Below are positions 10,615-21,639 of a stretch of 64,000 bases of DNA, piece by piece (position 1 is the first letter of the stretch; the number at the start of each line of letters is the position of its first letter). This stretch comes from Tritrichomonas musculus (taxonomy: Eukaryota; Parabasalia; Tritrichomonadida; Tritrichomonadidae). A program made the position numbers and the translations under genes. Location: assembly GCA_039105265.1 (NCBI GenBank), contig JAPFFF010000001.1:5704001-5768000 (forward strand). The letters are read 5' to 3'. Below the pieces are notes generated by a model that did no database searches, was not told the DNA's origin, and was given only the letters and a program-made list of their open reading frames with translations.

Positions 10615-10765
10615 TGCTATTTCTCCTTGATATCTACCATATTATATTAATCTTTTTCTATTAAACCTTATATATATATTAGTAAATTATTTAAAAAAAT
10701 ATAAAAAATTTAATCTAGGCACTATTTATTAATATTTAATTAAAAATAATAAAAAACAAAAACTT

Positions 10766-12334
10766 TTAAGCTATTCTTTCGACACCATCTTCTTCGGTTT
10801 CATCAAAATCATCATCTAAATTCATTTTCTTCAGATATTTTCTTCTAATAATTTCTTCAATATCTTGCTCCTGAATCTGCTGCTGTCTTAATCTGATAAT
10901 AACTTTCATATAATTTTTACATTTGTGATTTGTTTCTTGAATATTTTTGACAAAGTTGGAGAAATATTCAGGATTCAAGATTTGGCAAAGAGAAATATTC
11001 TTATGTTTAATGAGATTGATCTCTTTGATCTCTTTCTTTTCTAATTTTGTCAGTTTTTGATGCTTTTTTTTTTCTTTATTAGGATTGGTTTGTGGCAACC
11101 TGATTAAATATGATTGACCAGGTGGATATAATTTTTCGTTCATGAAAGTTTCTGTAACTTCATCAATAGACATCTTCTTTAAGTACTTTTCTATGAATTT
11201 AACAATAAATTTATTATTATCACTAGGGAAAAGAACTTTTGTAAATTTGAATATATTTTGAACTGATAAAAATGGAACCATATCACCTTCAATCATAAAT
11301 GATTTAATGTAATTTGCCGATTTTTCCCATAAATTGAATGAGAATGTTGGTGGAGGTGCAAAGCACATTGCAGTAACCTCCAACTTTGGAAATTCTCTTC
11401 GGAAAAAGTGAGCAACAACTGCTGCAACAGCAGCTCCAAGGGAGTGACCAGTAATAATTATTTTCATTCGTTTTTCTTTTTCTACATTGAATTCATCTGA
11501 TTCTTCCTCTTCGTTATTATTATCGTCATTATCTGCTTTATTAGCATCATTATCATTTTTTCCATTTTTTTTATTTTTTTTACCACCATTATTATATTTA
11601 ATATTCTTATTTGCTTTAATTATACTAGGTGTATAATTGGAATCACTCGTATATGTGGAGTCACTTGAACTATCTGCATCACCATTAAATCTAGTCGACT
11701 GAAGTGTGTTACTTGTGTTATTAAGAAATTCTGTATTGGCTTTAGTTACTTGAATTTGTTGACCTATACGAGGAATAGAACTGGTATTTATAGGCAGAAC
11801 AGTTTCACCATTGTAATCACGATTAAGATCTAAAATTGTGTTTTGACACTGAAGAAAAACATAAGATGCAGTATTAAATACACCTTGATGAACTTTTCCC
11901 CCATCAAAATTAATACCATTACCCATAGAATCTGTAACAAAATCATTCATACAACTTGAACCTCGACAAGATACAATTATTGCATTGACTTCTTTATCAA
12001 CAACAATGAAAAATGGAATTTTGGTAATATCGGATTCAAATTCTTCATAAACCACAGATACATCACTTGGGAAAATAATTTGCGTACGATCTTCATATGC
12101 TAGGTTACTCATTAAAACGCAATGATAAGCGAGACGTAATTCTTCATCTGTTAATTCGGTCTGAATTAATGGGGAAGTTGAAGGTGGAAGCGAGTGATTA
12201 AAGAAATAAAAGAAAAATGAATGCTGATGAACTTCCAAATTAATCTTCTTCCTTTTACCATTCTTTTTTTTATATAATAGGCATCGATCTGCCAACTTTA
12301 AAAGTCCTTTTTTTGGAATGAAAACTGGATCCAT
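10766..12334 (-). CDS. Class 3 lipase, diacylglycerol-lipase-like
   Basis: The first ATG in frame is at 12334, giving 522 residues (MDPVFIPKKG...). The alpha/beta-hydrolase core is clear. IIVSCRGSSCMNDFVTDS holds the oxyanion strand and the CRGS box typical of lipase 3. ITGHSLGAAVAAVVAHFF carries the nucleophile serine at about residue 295. FMIEGDMVPFLS carries the acidic residue at about 350, and LYPPG follows near residue 400, as in sn-1-specific diacylglycerol lipases. A long Asn/Lys/Asp-rich insert lies just before the nucleophile elbow, where DAG lipases carry a regulatory loop. There is no N-terminal membrane bundle as in animal DAGL. It likely releases fatty acid from diacylglycerol at membranes. 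Confidence 0.8.
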   Translation of the reverse strand: MDPVFIPKKGLLKLADRCLLYKKKNGKRKKINLEVHQHSFFFYFFNHSLPPSTSPLIQTELTDEELRLAYHCVLMSNLAYEDRTQIIFPSDVSVVYEEFESDITKIPFFIVVDKEVNAIIVSCRGSSCMNDFVTDSMGNGINFDGGKVHQGVFNTASYVFLQCQNTILDLNRDYNGETVLPINTSSIPRIGQQIQVTKANTEFLNNTSNTLQSTRFNGDADSSSDSTYTSDSNYTPSIIKANKNIKYNNGGKKNKKNGKNDNDANKADNDDNNNEEEESDEFNVEKEKRMKIIITGHSLGAAVAAVVAHFFRREFPKLEVTAMCFAPPPTFSFNLWEKSANYIKSFMIEGDMVPFLSVQNIFKFTKVLFPSDNNKFIVKFIEKYLKKMSIDEVTETFMNEKLYPPGQSYLIRLPQTNPNKEKKKHQKLTKLEKKEIKEINLIKHKNISLCQILNPEYFSNFVKNIQETNHKCKNYMKVIIRLRQQQIQEQDIEEIIRRKYLKKMNLDDDFDETEEDGVERIA

Positions 12335-13312
12335 TATAAAAATATGATTCGAATCATATTTCAAACTAGAATTTGAAAATTTTTCAAATATTTTTTTATC
12401 TTCCTATGAAATTTCAGATAAGGATTAAACAACCGATCTTTTATTTGAATTTCAAATATAAAAAATTTATTTTTTAAATCAAAATTCAATTTTTTTTGAA
12501 TGATATTGAAATAAATTGAAAAATTTTAAAATTTATGATAGGAAAAGTGCGATATGATAGATTTTGCAAATATCAATAACCAACTTTTCTGATAGTACAA
12601 AACAATCAAGCATTCATTTTGATTTCGAAAAAAAGTTAAATGCTATTTTCCCAGAACCAAGTCTGACATTTTTTTTTTTGTTTTTTGATTAGCAATATAT
12701 CTTTCTATAAGAGAAATCATAAATAACAATAGAAATAACGGTACAGGTAACCCTAATACCAGCTTTAATTATCGCCAATATTACAGTTAATTGCTCAACA
12801 AAATATATTTATACTCGCATTAACGAAAAAGTTTTTTTCTTCAATCGTATATATTTACTTACTTTTTTAATTTATTTTTATAAATACATCGAAGACCAAT
12901 TCAAATTTATATATCGAAATGCATATAATAAATATAAGTTTTGCTGTTTTTTTTAAGGCGTAAAGATGCATTTATTAATAATACTTTTAATTAAAAAAAT
13001 AGTTGTGATATATATTAAAATTATAAAAAAAAAATCATATATAGAATAAGTAACATATAAAAATTGCTTCAATAATGAAATTTTTTCATAAACAATGTTA
13101 AATAGGCCTTTTATTATTTATAGAGTTCATTAGTTCATCAATTCCATTTCTTTTCGTTTTTTATTAATCCAATTTTGTGAATACTTATTCAAAAAATTAA
13201 ATTGAATAAAAAGTGTACGTTTATCTGGTTTTATTTAATGAAAATTTCTATAAGCACTCTGAAATATTTCAAAACAAAAGAGAAAATTGAATAAAAAAAA
13301 CGTAATATATAA
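12335..13312. other. AT-rich spacer
   Basis: Shared upstream region of two divergent genes (lipase and RCC1 protein). No coding, tRNA or inverted-repeat signal that I can support. Confidence 0.35.
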
Positions 13313-15310
13313 ATGCTTGTTGCAGGACATAATATATTTAAAGTTTTATGCGCAGAATCAAATAATAATAGCGTTAAAAATCCTCCAGCTATTAGCCCAC
13401 CCACTGAATCTACATTGGACATCCCTTCTCTTCTATCTTATTCTGTTTATGATGAACACGCAATTTTAGTTTTCCGTGATGGACGCGGCTTTGTTGTTGG
13501 CAATGGCGTAAAAGGAAAAGTTCACAGGAAAAAAAATAGTTCAATATACGAAAAAATAACACATTTAATAATAAAAGATGATGAAGGAAACGAATGCAAT
13601 TTTCTCTCAACAGTATGTGGCACATGGTATACATTTTATTTACTTCAATCACATTTAGGAGATAAAAAATTCAAGCTTGCTTTTTCTTATTACAACACTC
13701 CGAATGAATTACCACTATTTTTAAACTTAGGTGAAAGGAATCCAATTGCACTCTATGGTGGACATACAACAGCAGCTGCATTATGCGATGATGGCTCCGC
13801 TTTTATTCTTACAGAAGGCATGTTTCGTACTCCAAACCAAATCCCACCAATATTAGTTCTTCCAAACAATGAAAAAATTATTTCAGTTGGATGTATGGAA
13901 GAATTGTTCATTGTTCTTTCTGAATCTGGCAAATTATACAAATATGTTTTACCTTTAGTTATGCCACAATTTCCACCACTTACCGAAATTGAAGACCTTA
14001 AAGGAATCCGAATTGTCCAATTATCAGCTACTGCTGCTCACTGCCTTGCTGTTGCTGATGACGGTCGCGTATTTGGCTGGGGACTCAATGAAAGTGGACG
14101 AATTGGCGTTCCAAATTCAAAAACAAGTACAAAAATCACGACATTTACAGAAGTAACCGCACTCAAAGATTACAAAATACGTGTTGCACTTGCTGGCTGC
14201 TACCATAGTCTTTTCCTAACCACAAAAGGAAGAGTCCTTGCATCAGGTGTTAATTATGATGGTGAACTCATGCTTGATTCAGGGCCAAGTAATGAAGATG
14301 TTTTAACTCCAACCAAAACAATAGTTCATCATGGCGCCACATTCGGAATGGCTGGTATCTTTCTCTCCGCATTATTTGTTAATTGTAATCCTCCACCAAA
14401 CAGCCCTAATTATATTAACAAAGGCCACCTTCCAGAACTCCCAGATCCAAACTTTGAAGTCAAATTACCAAAAGATGTTGAATTTCTAGAAGATGAAGAA
14501 AATGAATTTTCACCATCTCAAGTTGCACTCGGCAAAGTTAAATCCCAACCAGTTGTTGACAATGCACTTAATGATTCATCTGCAACTGATCTTCGATCTC
14601 GTTCACCAGGTGGAAATGATAATAATAATCGCAAATCATCATCATCGAATCGCCAAGAAGACAATAAATCAGGAGCAGATATGCGCTCTGATTCACTAGC
14701 TCATCCTCCATCAACCCGAAGAAGCAATAATAACAGTAACAACAGCAATAGAAGCTCAGAAGCAATTCAGAAGAAAACTGGTCAATCAAGTGAAATGAAG
14801 CCACTTCCTTCTTCCTCTTCATCAAGGGCATCTAATCATAACCAAAGTGAAGATGTAAAGAAGCGTGCAGCACCTGCCTCTAAGATGTCAATAAGTACAA
14901 ACAACGATACAAAGAAAGATTCAAAAAGTTCGACAAATGCTAAAAAGAAACAAGACTCTAAAAATCCTTCCTCTGAAAGAAACCAAGCTAAGAATTTACA
15001 ACCGAAATCGTTATTGGGCTCTGATTGGGAAGAAGAAAAAAGAGAATCTACCTCTGCATCGAAATTATCAATGAGCACTACTTATGGTGAGTATTCTGAA
15101 GTCGCCGGATTAAGACAGCAGATAAAGGAAATGAAAGAATTGCTCGATTCAAAGGATAAAGAAATTTATCGTTTGACAATGCTAAATGAGGCTCTCCTTG
15201 ATAATGATAAAAGCCTTCAGAATAATCTTGAAGAATGCTGGGATAACCAACAAAGCAAAATAGACGGAATTGACATGTTGATTTCAAAGAAAAGAAAGGA
15301 TACTAAATAA
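13313..15310 (+). CDS. RCC1-repeat protein with disordered tail and C-terminal coiled coil
   Basis: 665 residues. The first ~370 hold degenerate RCC1 (beta-propeller) repeats. The clearest are VVQLSATAAHCLAVADDGRVFGWGLNESGRIG-like at about 235-265 and ALAGCYHSLFLTTKGRVLASGVNYDGEL at about 295-325, with weaker blades before (GHTTAAALCDDGSAFILTEG). Residues ~385-590 are low-complexity, Ser/Asn/Lys-rich and probably disordered. Residues ~598-650 (EVAGLRQQIKEMKELLDSKDKEIYRL...) form a strong coiled coil. This layout is common in trichomonad RCC1-like proteins and suggests a scaffold rather than a Ran exchange factor. The many overlapping frames on both strands are shadows of its repetitive codons. 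Confidence 0.8.
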   Translation: MLVAGHNIFKVLCAESNNNSVKNPPAISPPTESTLDIPSLLSYSVYDEHAILVFRDGRGFVVGNGVKGKVHRKKNSSIYEKITHLIIKDDEGNECNFLSTVCGTWYTFYLLQSHLGDKKFKLAFSYYNTPNELPLFLNLGERNPIALYGGHTTAAALCDDGSAFILTEGMFRTPNQIPPILVLPNNEKIISVGCMEELFIVLSESGKLYKYVLPLVMPQFPPLTEIEDLKGIRIVQLSATAAHCLAVADDGRVFGWGLNESGRIGVPNSKTSTKITTFTEVTALKDYKIRVALAGCYHSLFLTTKGRVLASGVNYDGELMLDSGPSNEDVLTPTKTIVHHGATFGMAGIFLSALFVNCNPPPNSPNYINKGHLPELPDPNFEVKLPKDVEFLEDEENEFSPSQVALGKVKSQPVVDNALNDSSATDLRSRSPGGNDNNNRKSSSSNRQEDNKSGADMRSDSLAHPPSTRRSNNNSNNSNRSSEAIQKKTGQSSEMKPLPSSSSSRASNHNQSEDVKKRAAPASKMSISTNNDTKKDSKSSTNAKKKQDSKNPSSERNQAKNLQPKSLLGSDWEEEKRESTSASKLSMSTTYGEYSEVAGLRQQIKEMKELLDSKDKEIYRLTMLNEALLDNDKSLQNNLEECWDNQQSKIDGIDMLISKKRKDTK

Positions 15311-15640
15311 TCTTTTTTATTTTTTTTTCACTAAAGAATTATTAACTTTTTCAATTGATATCTAACTTTTTCATATTCTTCAGAAATTCTGAATCAGAAT
15401 TAAAATATAATTCCCTATTTTCTGATTGGAAAGAAAATAAATCAAATATATTTCATTTTATTTAATATAGATTATTCATTCATAAATACCAATTATATCA
15501 TCTTACGTAAGATTTGATTTAAATATATATTTTGTAAATAAATAATTTTATTAAATGTTTGTTTATTACAATAAAACTAGCCGGGTATTAATAAATAAAT
15601 AAATATAAAAGAAATAACTTCTCTCATAATAGTTCATGTA
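15311..15640. other. Spacer between converging genes
   Basis: AT-rich. It contains two copies of AACTTTTTCA or AACTTTTTC (about 15343 and 15364), a word seen in several host spacers. No gene. Confidence 0.35.
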
Positions 15641-16546
15641 TTATTTGGCATTTGCATTTAATTCATTTTTTTGGGTTTTAAATACTATTTTTTTTGATTC
15701 CTTTTTTTGTAAATTACTATTGTTATTATTTTGATTGACAGTAGCTTTTTTGGGAGATTTTTCAGAGTGGTTTTTTGAATGATAAGTTTGTGGTGCAAAA
15801 GTACATTCTTTCATTTGTTCTTTATCTTGAGCCATTCTTATAGAATCCAATTCAATATTTTTAATAATTTTTTGGATCCCAGAATATTCAATAGGAAGCT
15901 TATTAGCAGGATAATTTTTTGTTTTTGACGTATCAGGTTTAAATGTACATGTAGATTCTGAAGTTTCACTTTTTACTGGTGTTTTTGCTAATGCTTGATT
16001 TGCAAGTCTTGAGCTCTTCTTTGATAAATAGCTTTTTGGTTTAGGCAAAGGCTGCTCTTTGTTTTTATTTTTAGCTGATTCTTCTTGCCTTTTTAAAAAG
16101 TCATTAAAATCATTTGAATGCTGTGAAACAGTTTTTTTCTGCTCTTGCTTTTCTATTAGATTTGATTTAGGCTGATTTCGCTTCAAAAATAAATCAAATT
16201 CTTCTTTTTTAATTTCTTTTCTTTTGTTTTGGCTAGGATCAGTTTCTTTCATTTGATTTTTTTGTTTAATGTTTTCTGAAATTAAATTACCATCTTCATC
16301 CCAATAATCATTAGATTTTTTAGGCGATTTAATTGGTGAGGGACGATAATAGCTAATATGTTTTCTTTTTTGAATTTCGTCTTCATATTTTTGTTCTTCT
16401 GCATCTTGTAAAAATTTCTTTTTTTTTAAAATTAATTTGTCATTTCTTTGATAAAATTCTGAAAGATCAGTCTTCTTTGTTGAGGAAACATTCTCTTTCT
16501 TTGCTTGGTTGTCGTCGCATTCTGATTTATTTAGCTCATACAACAT
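15641..16546 (-). CDS. Lysine-rich coiled-coil protein with two CTFxP motifs
   Basis: 301 residues, very rich in Lys, Glu, Gln, Asn and Ser. No enzyme domain is visible. Two copies of a short motif, CTFKPDTS and CTFAPQTY, lie about 50 residues apart on either side of a helical stretch (IQKIIKNIELDSIRMAQDKEQ). CTFxP motifs recur in cytoskeletal and basal-body proteins of protists, so a cytoskeletal role is possible, but this is inference. The N-terminal half is predicted coiled coil broken by SPIKSPKK-like sites that could be phosphorylated. The start ATG at 16546 is well supported because the upstream frame closes. Confidence 0.6.
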   Translation of the reverse strand: MLYELNKSECDDNQAKKENVSSTKKTDLSEFYQRNDKLILKKKKFLQDAEEQKYEDEIQKRKHISYYRPSPIKSPKKSNDYWDEDGNLISENIKQKNQMKETDPSQNKRKEIKKEEFDLFLKRNQPKSNLIEKQEQKKTVSQHSNDFNDFLKRQEESAKNKNKEQPLPKPKSYLSKKSSRLANQALAKTPVKSETSESTCTFKPDTSKTKNYPANKLPIEYSGIQKIIKNIELDSIRMAQDKEQMKECTFAPQTYHSKNHSEKSPKKATVNQNNNNSNLQKKESKKIVFKTQKNELNANAK

Positions 16547-16757
16547 TCAACTAACGTTTTTTACAATATTCAAAAGTAGAAATTATTTTTGAGGAAGACG
16601 TTAAAGGCCTTTTAAAAAAAATACTTCACATCAAAAGTCATGAAATAAACAAATATTTTATTTAAAATAATACCTGGCTTATGAACATGTATATTTCTCA
16701 GAGCAACTAAGGATATAATTTATTTTTAATAAATATCAAAAAATTTGAAGATAACCA

Positions 16758-16829
16758 GTCCCACTAGTATAATGGTTAGAATAGATCCTTGACACGGATC
16801 AGACTGCGGTTCGATTCCGCAGTGGGACA
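16758..16829 (+). tRNA. tRNA, anticodon GAC (Val)
   Basis: A 72-nt cloverleaf. The acceptor stem pairs GTCCCAC (16758-16764) with GTGGGAC (16822-16828) in seven perfect pairs, and the discriminator is A16829. The anticodon stem pairs GATCC (16784-16788) with GGATC (16796-16800) around the loop TTGACAC, which gives anticodon GAC at 16791-16793. The T arm pairs TGCGG (16805-16809) with CCGCA (16817-16821) around TTCGATT. The D arm (TAGTATAATGGTTAGAA) is weakly paired but carries a good A box. A run of nine T (16830-16838) is the Pol III terminator. GAC reads valine codons, which is unusual in eukaryotes, where AAC is normal. Confidence 0.9.
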
Positions 16830-16929
16830 TTTTTTTTTATTATATAATTTTTTTTTACAATGAAAATTCAAATGATGGCCAATTGAAAGCTTTTGAATCT
16901 ATTTTTAATACTTTCATATCATAAAACAT

Positions 16930-17400
16930 ATAATAAACTAATTATGTTTCTTCAATTATATTCTGAATATTTTGATCAATTGAAAAAGCTTTCTCTGAGA
17001 CTTAGCAAAAAAGTGTCTTCAATTAGGAAAACTTTGTCATCAATTTGATATTGTCCTGATCCAGAAATGGCCAAGTTTAATTCTTCGTGACATTGCTCAA
17101 CTTGGGGGAATTGCTGCTTATGAAATATTTCGATCTTGCTGTATTAACTCACGAAGTTTACCAATGATGATTGTAGAGTAGTTTGAACAAACTTTTTTTT
17201 AACTAAAATATAAAGGTGAAGTGAACTGAATTTGTGAATGCATTCAATTTTCGGTTTGATAATTTCTTTAAGAGAGATCAGGACAATCATCCAAAAATCA
17301 CCTTTAATATTTACTATAACATTTTTCATTTGAATTTTGTATGATGTAAATCAATTGTTTTTATGAGGTGATACCTTTAAAAAAGATGAAATCTTTTGAA
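16930..17400 (-). pseudogene. Possible decayed host gene fragment
   Basis: On the minus strand, two adjoining open stretches (17144-17329, then another frame about 17130 to 16945 reading EIFHKQQFPQVEQCHEELNLAI...) have a protein-like composition but are separated by a stop and a frame change. No family was recognised. This may be the remains of a gene or chance. Confidence 0.2.
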
Positions 17401-17653
17401 ATGAAAAAGTAAAGCCTGATTCAATTTTTTTTTTTTGACACATTTTTTCAATTTATCAAGGTTAAATAATTGAAAATCTAAGGCCAATTTGTTCCAACCA
17501 GATAAAAAATATGAATGATGCTTTAAACTTTATATTATTCGATTAAATTTGGCACAAAAAACCATGTATTTAGAACATTATAATCCTAATGAACTGAAAA
17601 GAACTTTGAACATTTAAATGTTTATAAAACATCAGTTAATACAAAGCAAATGC
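17401..17653. other. AT-rich spacer
   Basis: Downstream region of the tubby-like gene. Nothing identifiable. Confidence 0.3.
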
Positions 17654-18955
17654 CTAATATAAATATGAAAATGAAGCAACACCGATAGAAAATATCTTTA
17701 AATCATCGTTAATAAAAGAGCTAGCTTCTATTTCTAGCTGATTTTCTTTAACTCTTTTGATAACAATCAATTCTTGATCGTCACTGTCAATCAAAACAAT
17801 TTTTGCAATTGAATTCTTGGTGAATTTTCGGTTTGTTTTTGGCTCAGGCAGCAATGTTTTTAACTCAAGATTGTTGCCATCTGCATTTAGATTCTTCAAG
17901 CTAATATTGAAATAGCCATCATACAGAAACGGTTCTTTGACGGTTGATACGTTAATTGACATAACTTCTTCTCCAAAACAATCAAGATTAAATTGCCGTC
18001 TATGCTTTGAAATAGACATTGTACCAATAACAATATTTTTTTGAACTGAAAGTTCAGGAACATAGAAATTAACTTGTTTGCGAATGTTTGGACTGAAAGC
18101 TGTCATTAGGCACTGATCATTGCAATAGAATTGAAATGAAAAATTTTTGATTTGAGATCTCGTACAAATGACTTTGAAATGAAGCTTTTCGTCTTTATAT
18201 GCATCTGGCTTTGGGTAAAAATCTGGAATGTTGGTTGAATCAACATTTTCATTCGACTCTTGAGCTTGTTGGCAATCAAAAATTAATTTTTTAAGATTTG
18301 AAGTTGGCTTATTTAACTTAAAATCGGGTTCCTCATCTGTATCGATAAAATCTGGCTTGCATTCAAAAACATCAATCCAACTTGAAGAATTTTCATCAAG
18401 TTTGTCATCATCTTGAGAAGGTTTATCATCATCATAATGAGTAATTATTGGATATGAAACTTGCTGTGTAGGATGCGAAGTTTTTGGAGGAGTTAATGGT
18501 GCAAAATTATGGCATTGAATATTTTTTTTATTATTTACTTCTTTAACAATTTGTTCATTAGATTTTTTAATATCATTTTTATTCAATTGTTTTGGTTGTG
18601 ATGTTACATGTGAAACAGGCAAGTCTTCATTATCTGATTCGTATTCATATTCATAATAGGAACTTGAATCTTGAACAATTGGTAATAATACTTTCTTTTT
18701 CATAAACAATGGATTTGCAATTTTGGCAATAGGAACTTGTTTATGGGATACATTTGCTGAAATTTTTGCTTTAGATAAGCCAGGAATTGGCCTTCTTTTA
18801 ATAATTGGTTTAGAATTATTATTATTTGCATTATTTTGAATTGGGGCTTTGGGAGAATTATGAAAAGATTTCTTTCGGAAGCTAAGTGGACTTGGCTCGG
18901 TATCAGAATATGGTTCTGATGAAAAATAATAAGACTCTGATGAATCAGAAAGCAT
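17654..18955 (-). CDS. Tubby-like C-terminal domain protein
   Basis: 433 residues. The first ~240 are low-complexity (Ser, Asp, Pro, Lys) and probably disordered. Residues ~255-433 look like a single folded beta-rich domain: LHFKVICTRSQI, VIGTMSISKHRRQF, then GNNLELKTLLPEPKTNRKF, SIAKIVLIDSDDQELIVIKRV, and a final ASSFINDDLKIFSIGVASFSYLY. The last strand-helix order and the F..G.a..F ending resemble the tubby C-terminal domain, whose buried C-terminal helix sits inside a beta barrel and which binds membrane phosphoinositides. The match is by pattern only. An unknown beta-sandwich domain is the alternative. Confidence 0.5.
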   Translation of the reverse strand: MLSDSSESYYFSSEPYSDTEPSPLSFRKKSFHNSPKAPIQNNANNNNSKPIIKRRPIPGLSKAKISANVSHKQVPIAKIANPLFMKKKVLLPIVQDSSSYYEYEYESDNEDLPVSHVTSQPKQLNKNDIKKSNEQIVKEVNNKKNIQCHNFAPLTPPKTSHPTQQVSYPIITHYDDDKPSQDDDKLDENSSSWIDVFECKPDFIDTDEEPDFKLNKPTSNLKKLIFDCQQAQESNENVDSTNIPDFYPKPDAYKDEKLHFKVICTRSQIKNFSFQFYCNDQCLMTAFSPNIRKQVNFYVPELSVQKNIVIGTMSISKHRRQFNLDCFGEEVMSINVSTVKEPFLYDGYFNISLKNLNADGNNLELKTLLPEPKTNRKFTKNSIAKIVLIDSDDQELIVIKRVKENQLEIEASSFINDDLKIFSIGVASFSYLY

Positions 18956-19880
18956 CTATAAAAAACGTATTTTAAACGTACTTTTTATGAAGATTTATTT
19001 TTCCACTAAAACTAATGATTCAATAAATAGAAAAGAAGCAAATCATCTTTATTTAAAACTTAATACTGTTCTATAAATGTTTTAAAGAAGATTTTCTCAT
19101 CTTTTTTAAAATTCACAGCAAATTAAAATTCTTAAATCATCAAAAATGCAATTTCTATGCATTATATTTTTCATGGAGAGTTTCATTACAAATTTCAGCT
19201 AGATGATAAAAAATATTGATTTTTGTTTTCTCTTATCAATTGAATTATTCTGATTATATCATGAATGAGTTATTTACATTTAATTAATAAAAAGTAGATA
19301 ATCTGATATAATACAAAAGATAAAATCATTAATTGTTCCAATTATTCATTACTAGTTTTATTGTATTTCCTGAATGAAAACTCCAAAACTAAATATTGAA
19401 TTGGCAGAATTATATTCTATTGAGATTGTTTGGCTGCAATTAAGACATGTGCAATGTCTATTTAACAAGAGATTCATATAATTTTTATTATAAATAGGAC
19501 CACACCTTGACATTAACGCTTTTATTTCATCAATTTGATATTAGAAAAGGCAATTTAACTATTCTTATTCTTATTCTTATTCTTATAAAATGTATTGATG
19601 GTTTAATGAAAAAACAATTTTAAAATAATTTTTTTTTGTATTCAGACTTTTCAGTAGACTCATAGAAAAAATTGAGCTATTAAAAATTGAGAAAATTAGT
19701 CAAAAAGAATCATCTCAATTTCTATTGTTAATATTTCATATTTTTTTTTTTCTAAACAAAAGATAATAATCTCATAATATTATAAACAACAAATACATAT
19801 GGACCAATTGAAATATAGCATCCTCTTAACGACAAGATTATTAACTTTTTGAAGTATTAAATAGTCGAATACATTGAAAA
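18956..19880. other. Spacer with ATTCTT microsatellite
   Basis: AT-rich spacer. It carries four tandem ATTCTT units at 19561-19584 and an AACTTTTT word near 19842, about 40 bp before the relic ORF at 19881. No gene was found. Confidence 0.4.
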
Positions 19881-21570
19881 ATGTCATTAACAGGATGCTA
19901 TAAATTGAAAATGTTTTACCATAAAGAACCAGAAATAATCAACATTTTAGCATATCAAATTAAGTCAATGAACCCTAGAAATAATTTGATGACCAAATAT
20001 AATGATATGATTTCTAGAGTTGGCAAACCACTTATTGAGATCTCTCAAATATATGAAGAGATGATAAAAGAAGAAGAACAAAAAGCTGTTATTGAATTAA
20101 TTTCTGCTAGCGATGATGAAGATGATAGCGAATTAATTTCTAAACTGAATTTATTGATCTTTTCTTTGGAAGAAGAAGAAGAGTTTTTTGAATTAGAAGA
20201 AATTATACCAGAAAAGGATTCAGAATTATCTAATTGTTTTATTTCATAATTAGAAGAACAAGATGAATATAACAAAGAAATTGAAAATAACAAAGAAAAA
20301 GAGTTAGAAAGTACAAAAAAAAAACATTTTCAAGAAGAACAAGAAGAATACAATGAAGAAATTGAAGACTGCAAAGAAAAAGAAAATAAATTGAGTTCAT
20401 ATTTGATTCAAGAAGAGAAATATGCAAAAATTGAAGAGGAAAAAAATATTGAAAAAGAAAAAACAAGAATCCTACTTCAAGAAGAGAAAAAATTGATATT
20501 TGTACACAAGTTGAACAATGCAATGATATAAAAGAAATTGAAAATTTTATTTTTGGCACAGAAGAAGAAGACAAAAATGGAAAGGAAGAACTTCAAAAAA
20601 TGAAAATTGAGGCAATAAGATTAGTAGTATATAATGAAAAATTGAACTTTGAAAAAATGAAGTTAACATCACGCAATGAAGCATTATCAAATGATAACAG
20701 ACAATTAAAAACAAAAAAGAGAAAATTAGAAATATTCAATACAAATAATATCCAATTACCTAAAAGAGATGATAAATCAATGTCTGAAGAAATAGAAATG
20801 GTAACTGATGATGAAGATGAAAATATAATCCAAAAATCAAACTTGGAAAAACTGAAGAAAAGACTAGAGACTTTAAAAGAAAGCAATAAACAATTAGATT
20901 TCTCAAATTAAAAATTAACAGATGATAATAATCAATTGTTAAATGATAAAGAACAAATAAAAATTGATAATGAACGGTTGATAACTGATAATGAACAATT
21001 AAAAACAGGTGCAATTCAATTAACTAATGAAAATAAAAGTTTGAGAAGAATTATTAAAAGTTTTACATTTGGTGTCAATGATTTTCAATTTTCATCTGAT
21101 GATTCAGATGATAAAACTGATGAATAAGATATAAAAGAATTATTTGGTTCAAATAATTATAAAGAAAAATATTTAATGAAGAAGGGCTTGACAATAGGAG
21201 TATTTAATACACTACCTTTAAAATCACAGCAGTATATTATTTCTGAGCTTCTATTGCACTCACCTGCTGCTAAAACAAATGAATTTTTGCAAAAATCAAC
21301 AATTTAATGATTTATTTATTGCAGTTCAAAAAATCAGAAAGAAGCAAATTTATCCGTATAATAATTGATGATGAAAAATGTCTATTAGAATTAAATGAAA
21401 ATTGTCAAATTCAACTGCTTGATGAAATGACAGAAATTCTTTTCAGAAACAAATCGCTTGATTCATCTGATTTTATCAATAGTATGAAAGAATTTAAAGA
21501 ATTTTCAATTGAAATCAAATATCCTTCCAAAACATTTCAAATAATTTATGATTCTGTTTTAAACTTTTAA
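19881..21570 (+). pseudogene. Coiled-coil protein gene, decayed
   Basis: The piece from 19881 to 20249 opens with ATG (MSLTGCYKLKMFYHKEPEI...) and ends in an in-frame TAA at 20247, after which the same frame continues as Glu/Lys-rich coiled coil to about 20530. A frame change then leads to 20600-20911, an in-frame stop, and 20936-21127 (same frame: DNNQLLNDKEQIKIDNERLITDNEQLK, coiled coil). Further stops follow before a last piece at 21307-21570 (FKKSERSKFIRIIIDDEKCLLELNENC...), which may be a small folded domain. At least four stops and two frame changes break an original product of perhaps 550 residues. No family was recognised; the coiled coil suggests a structural protein. Confidence 0.6.
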
Positions 21571-21639
21571 AAAAAAAGTAGAGCTTGGAGAAGAAATTAA
21601 AAATTGGAATTTTTATCTCTGGAATCCGCGAAACTGATC

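Noticed and set aside
13410-15287. Several ORFs of 60-87 codons in other frames over the RCC1 gene
   Set aside because: Shadows of the repetitive codons of the real gene.
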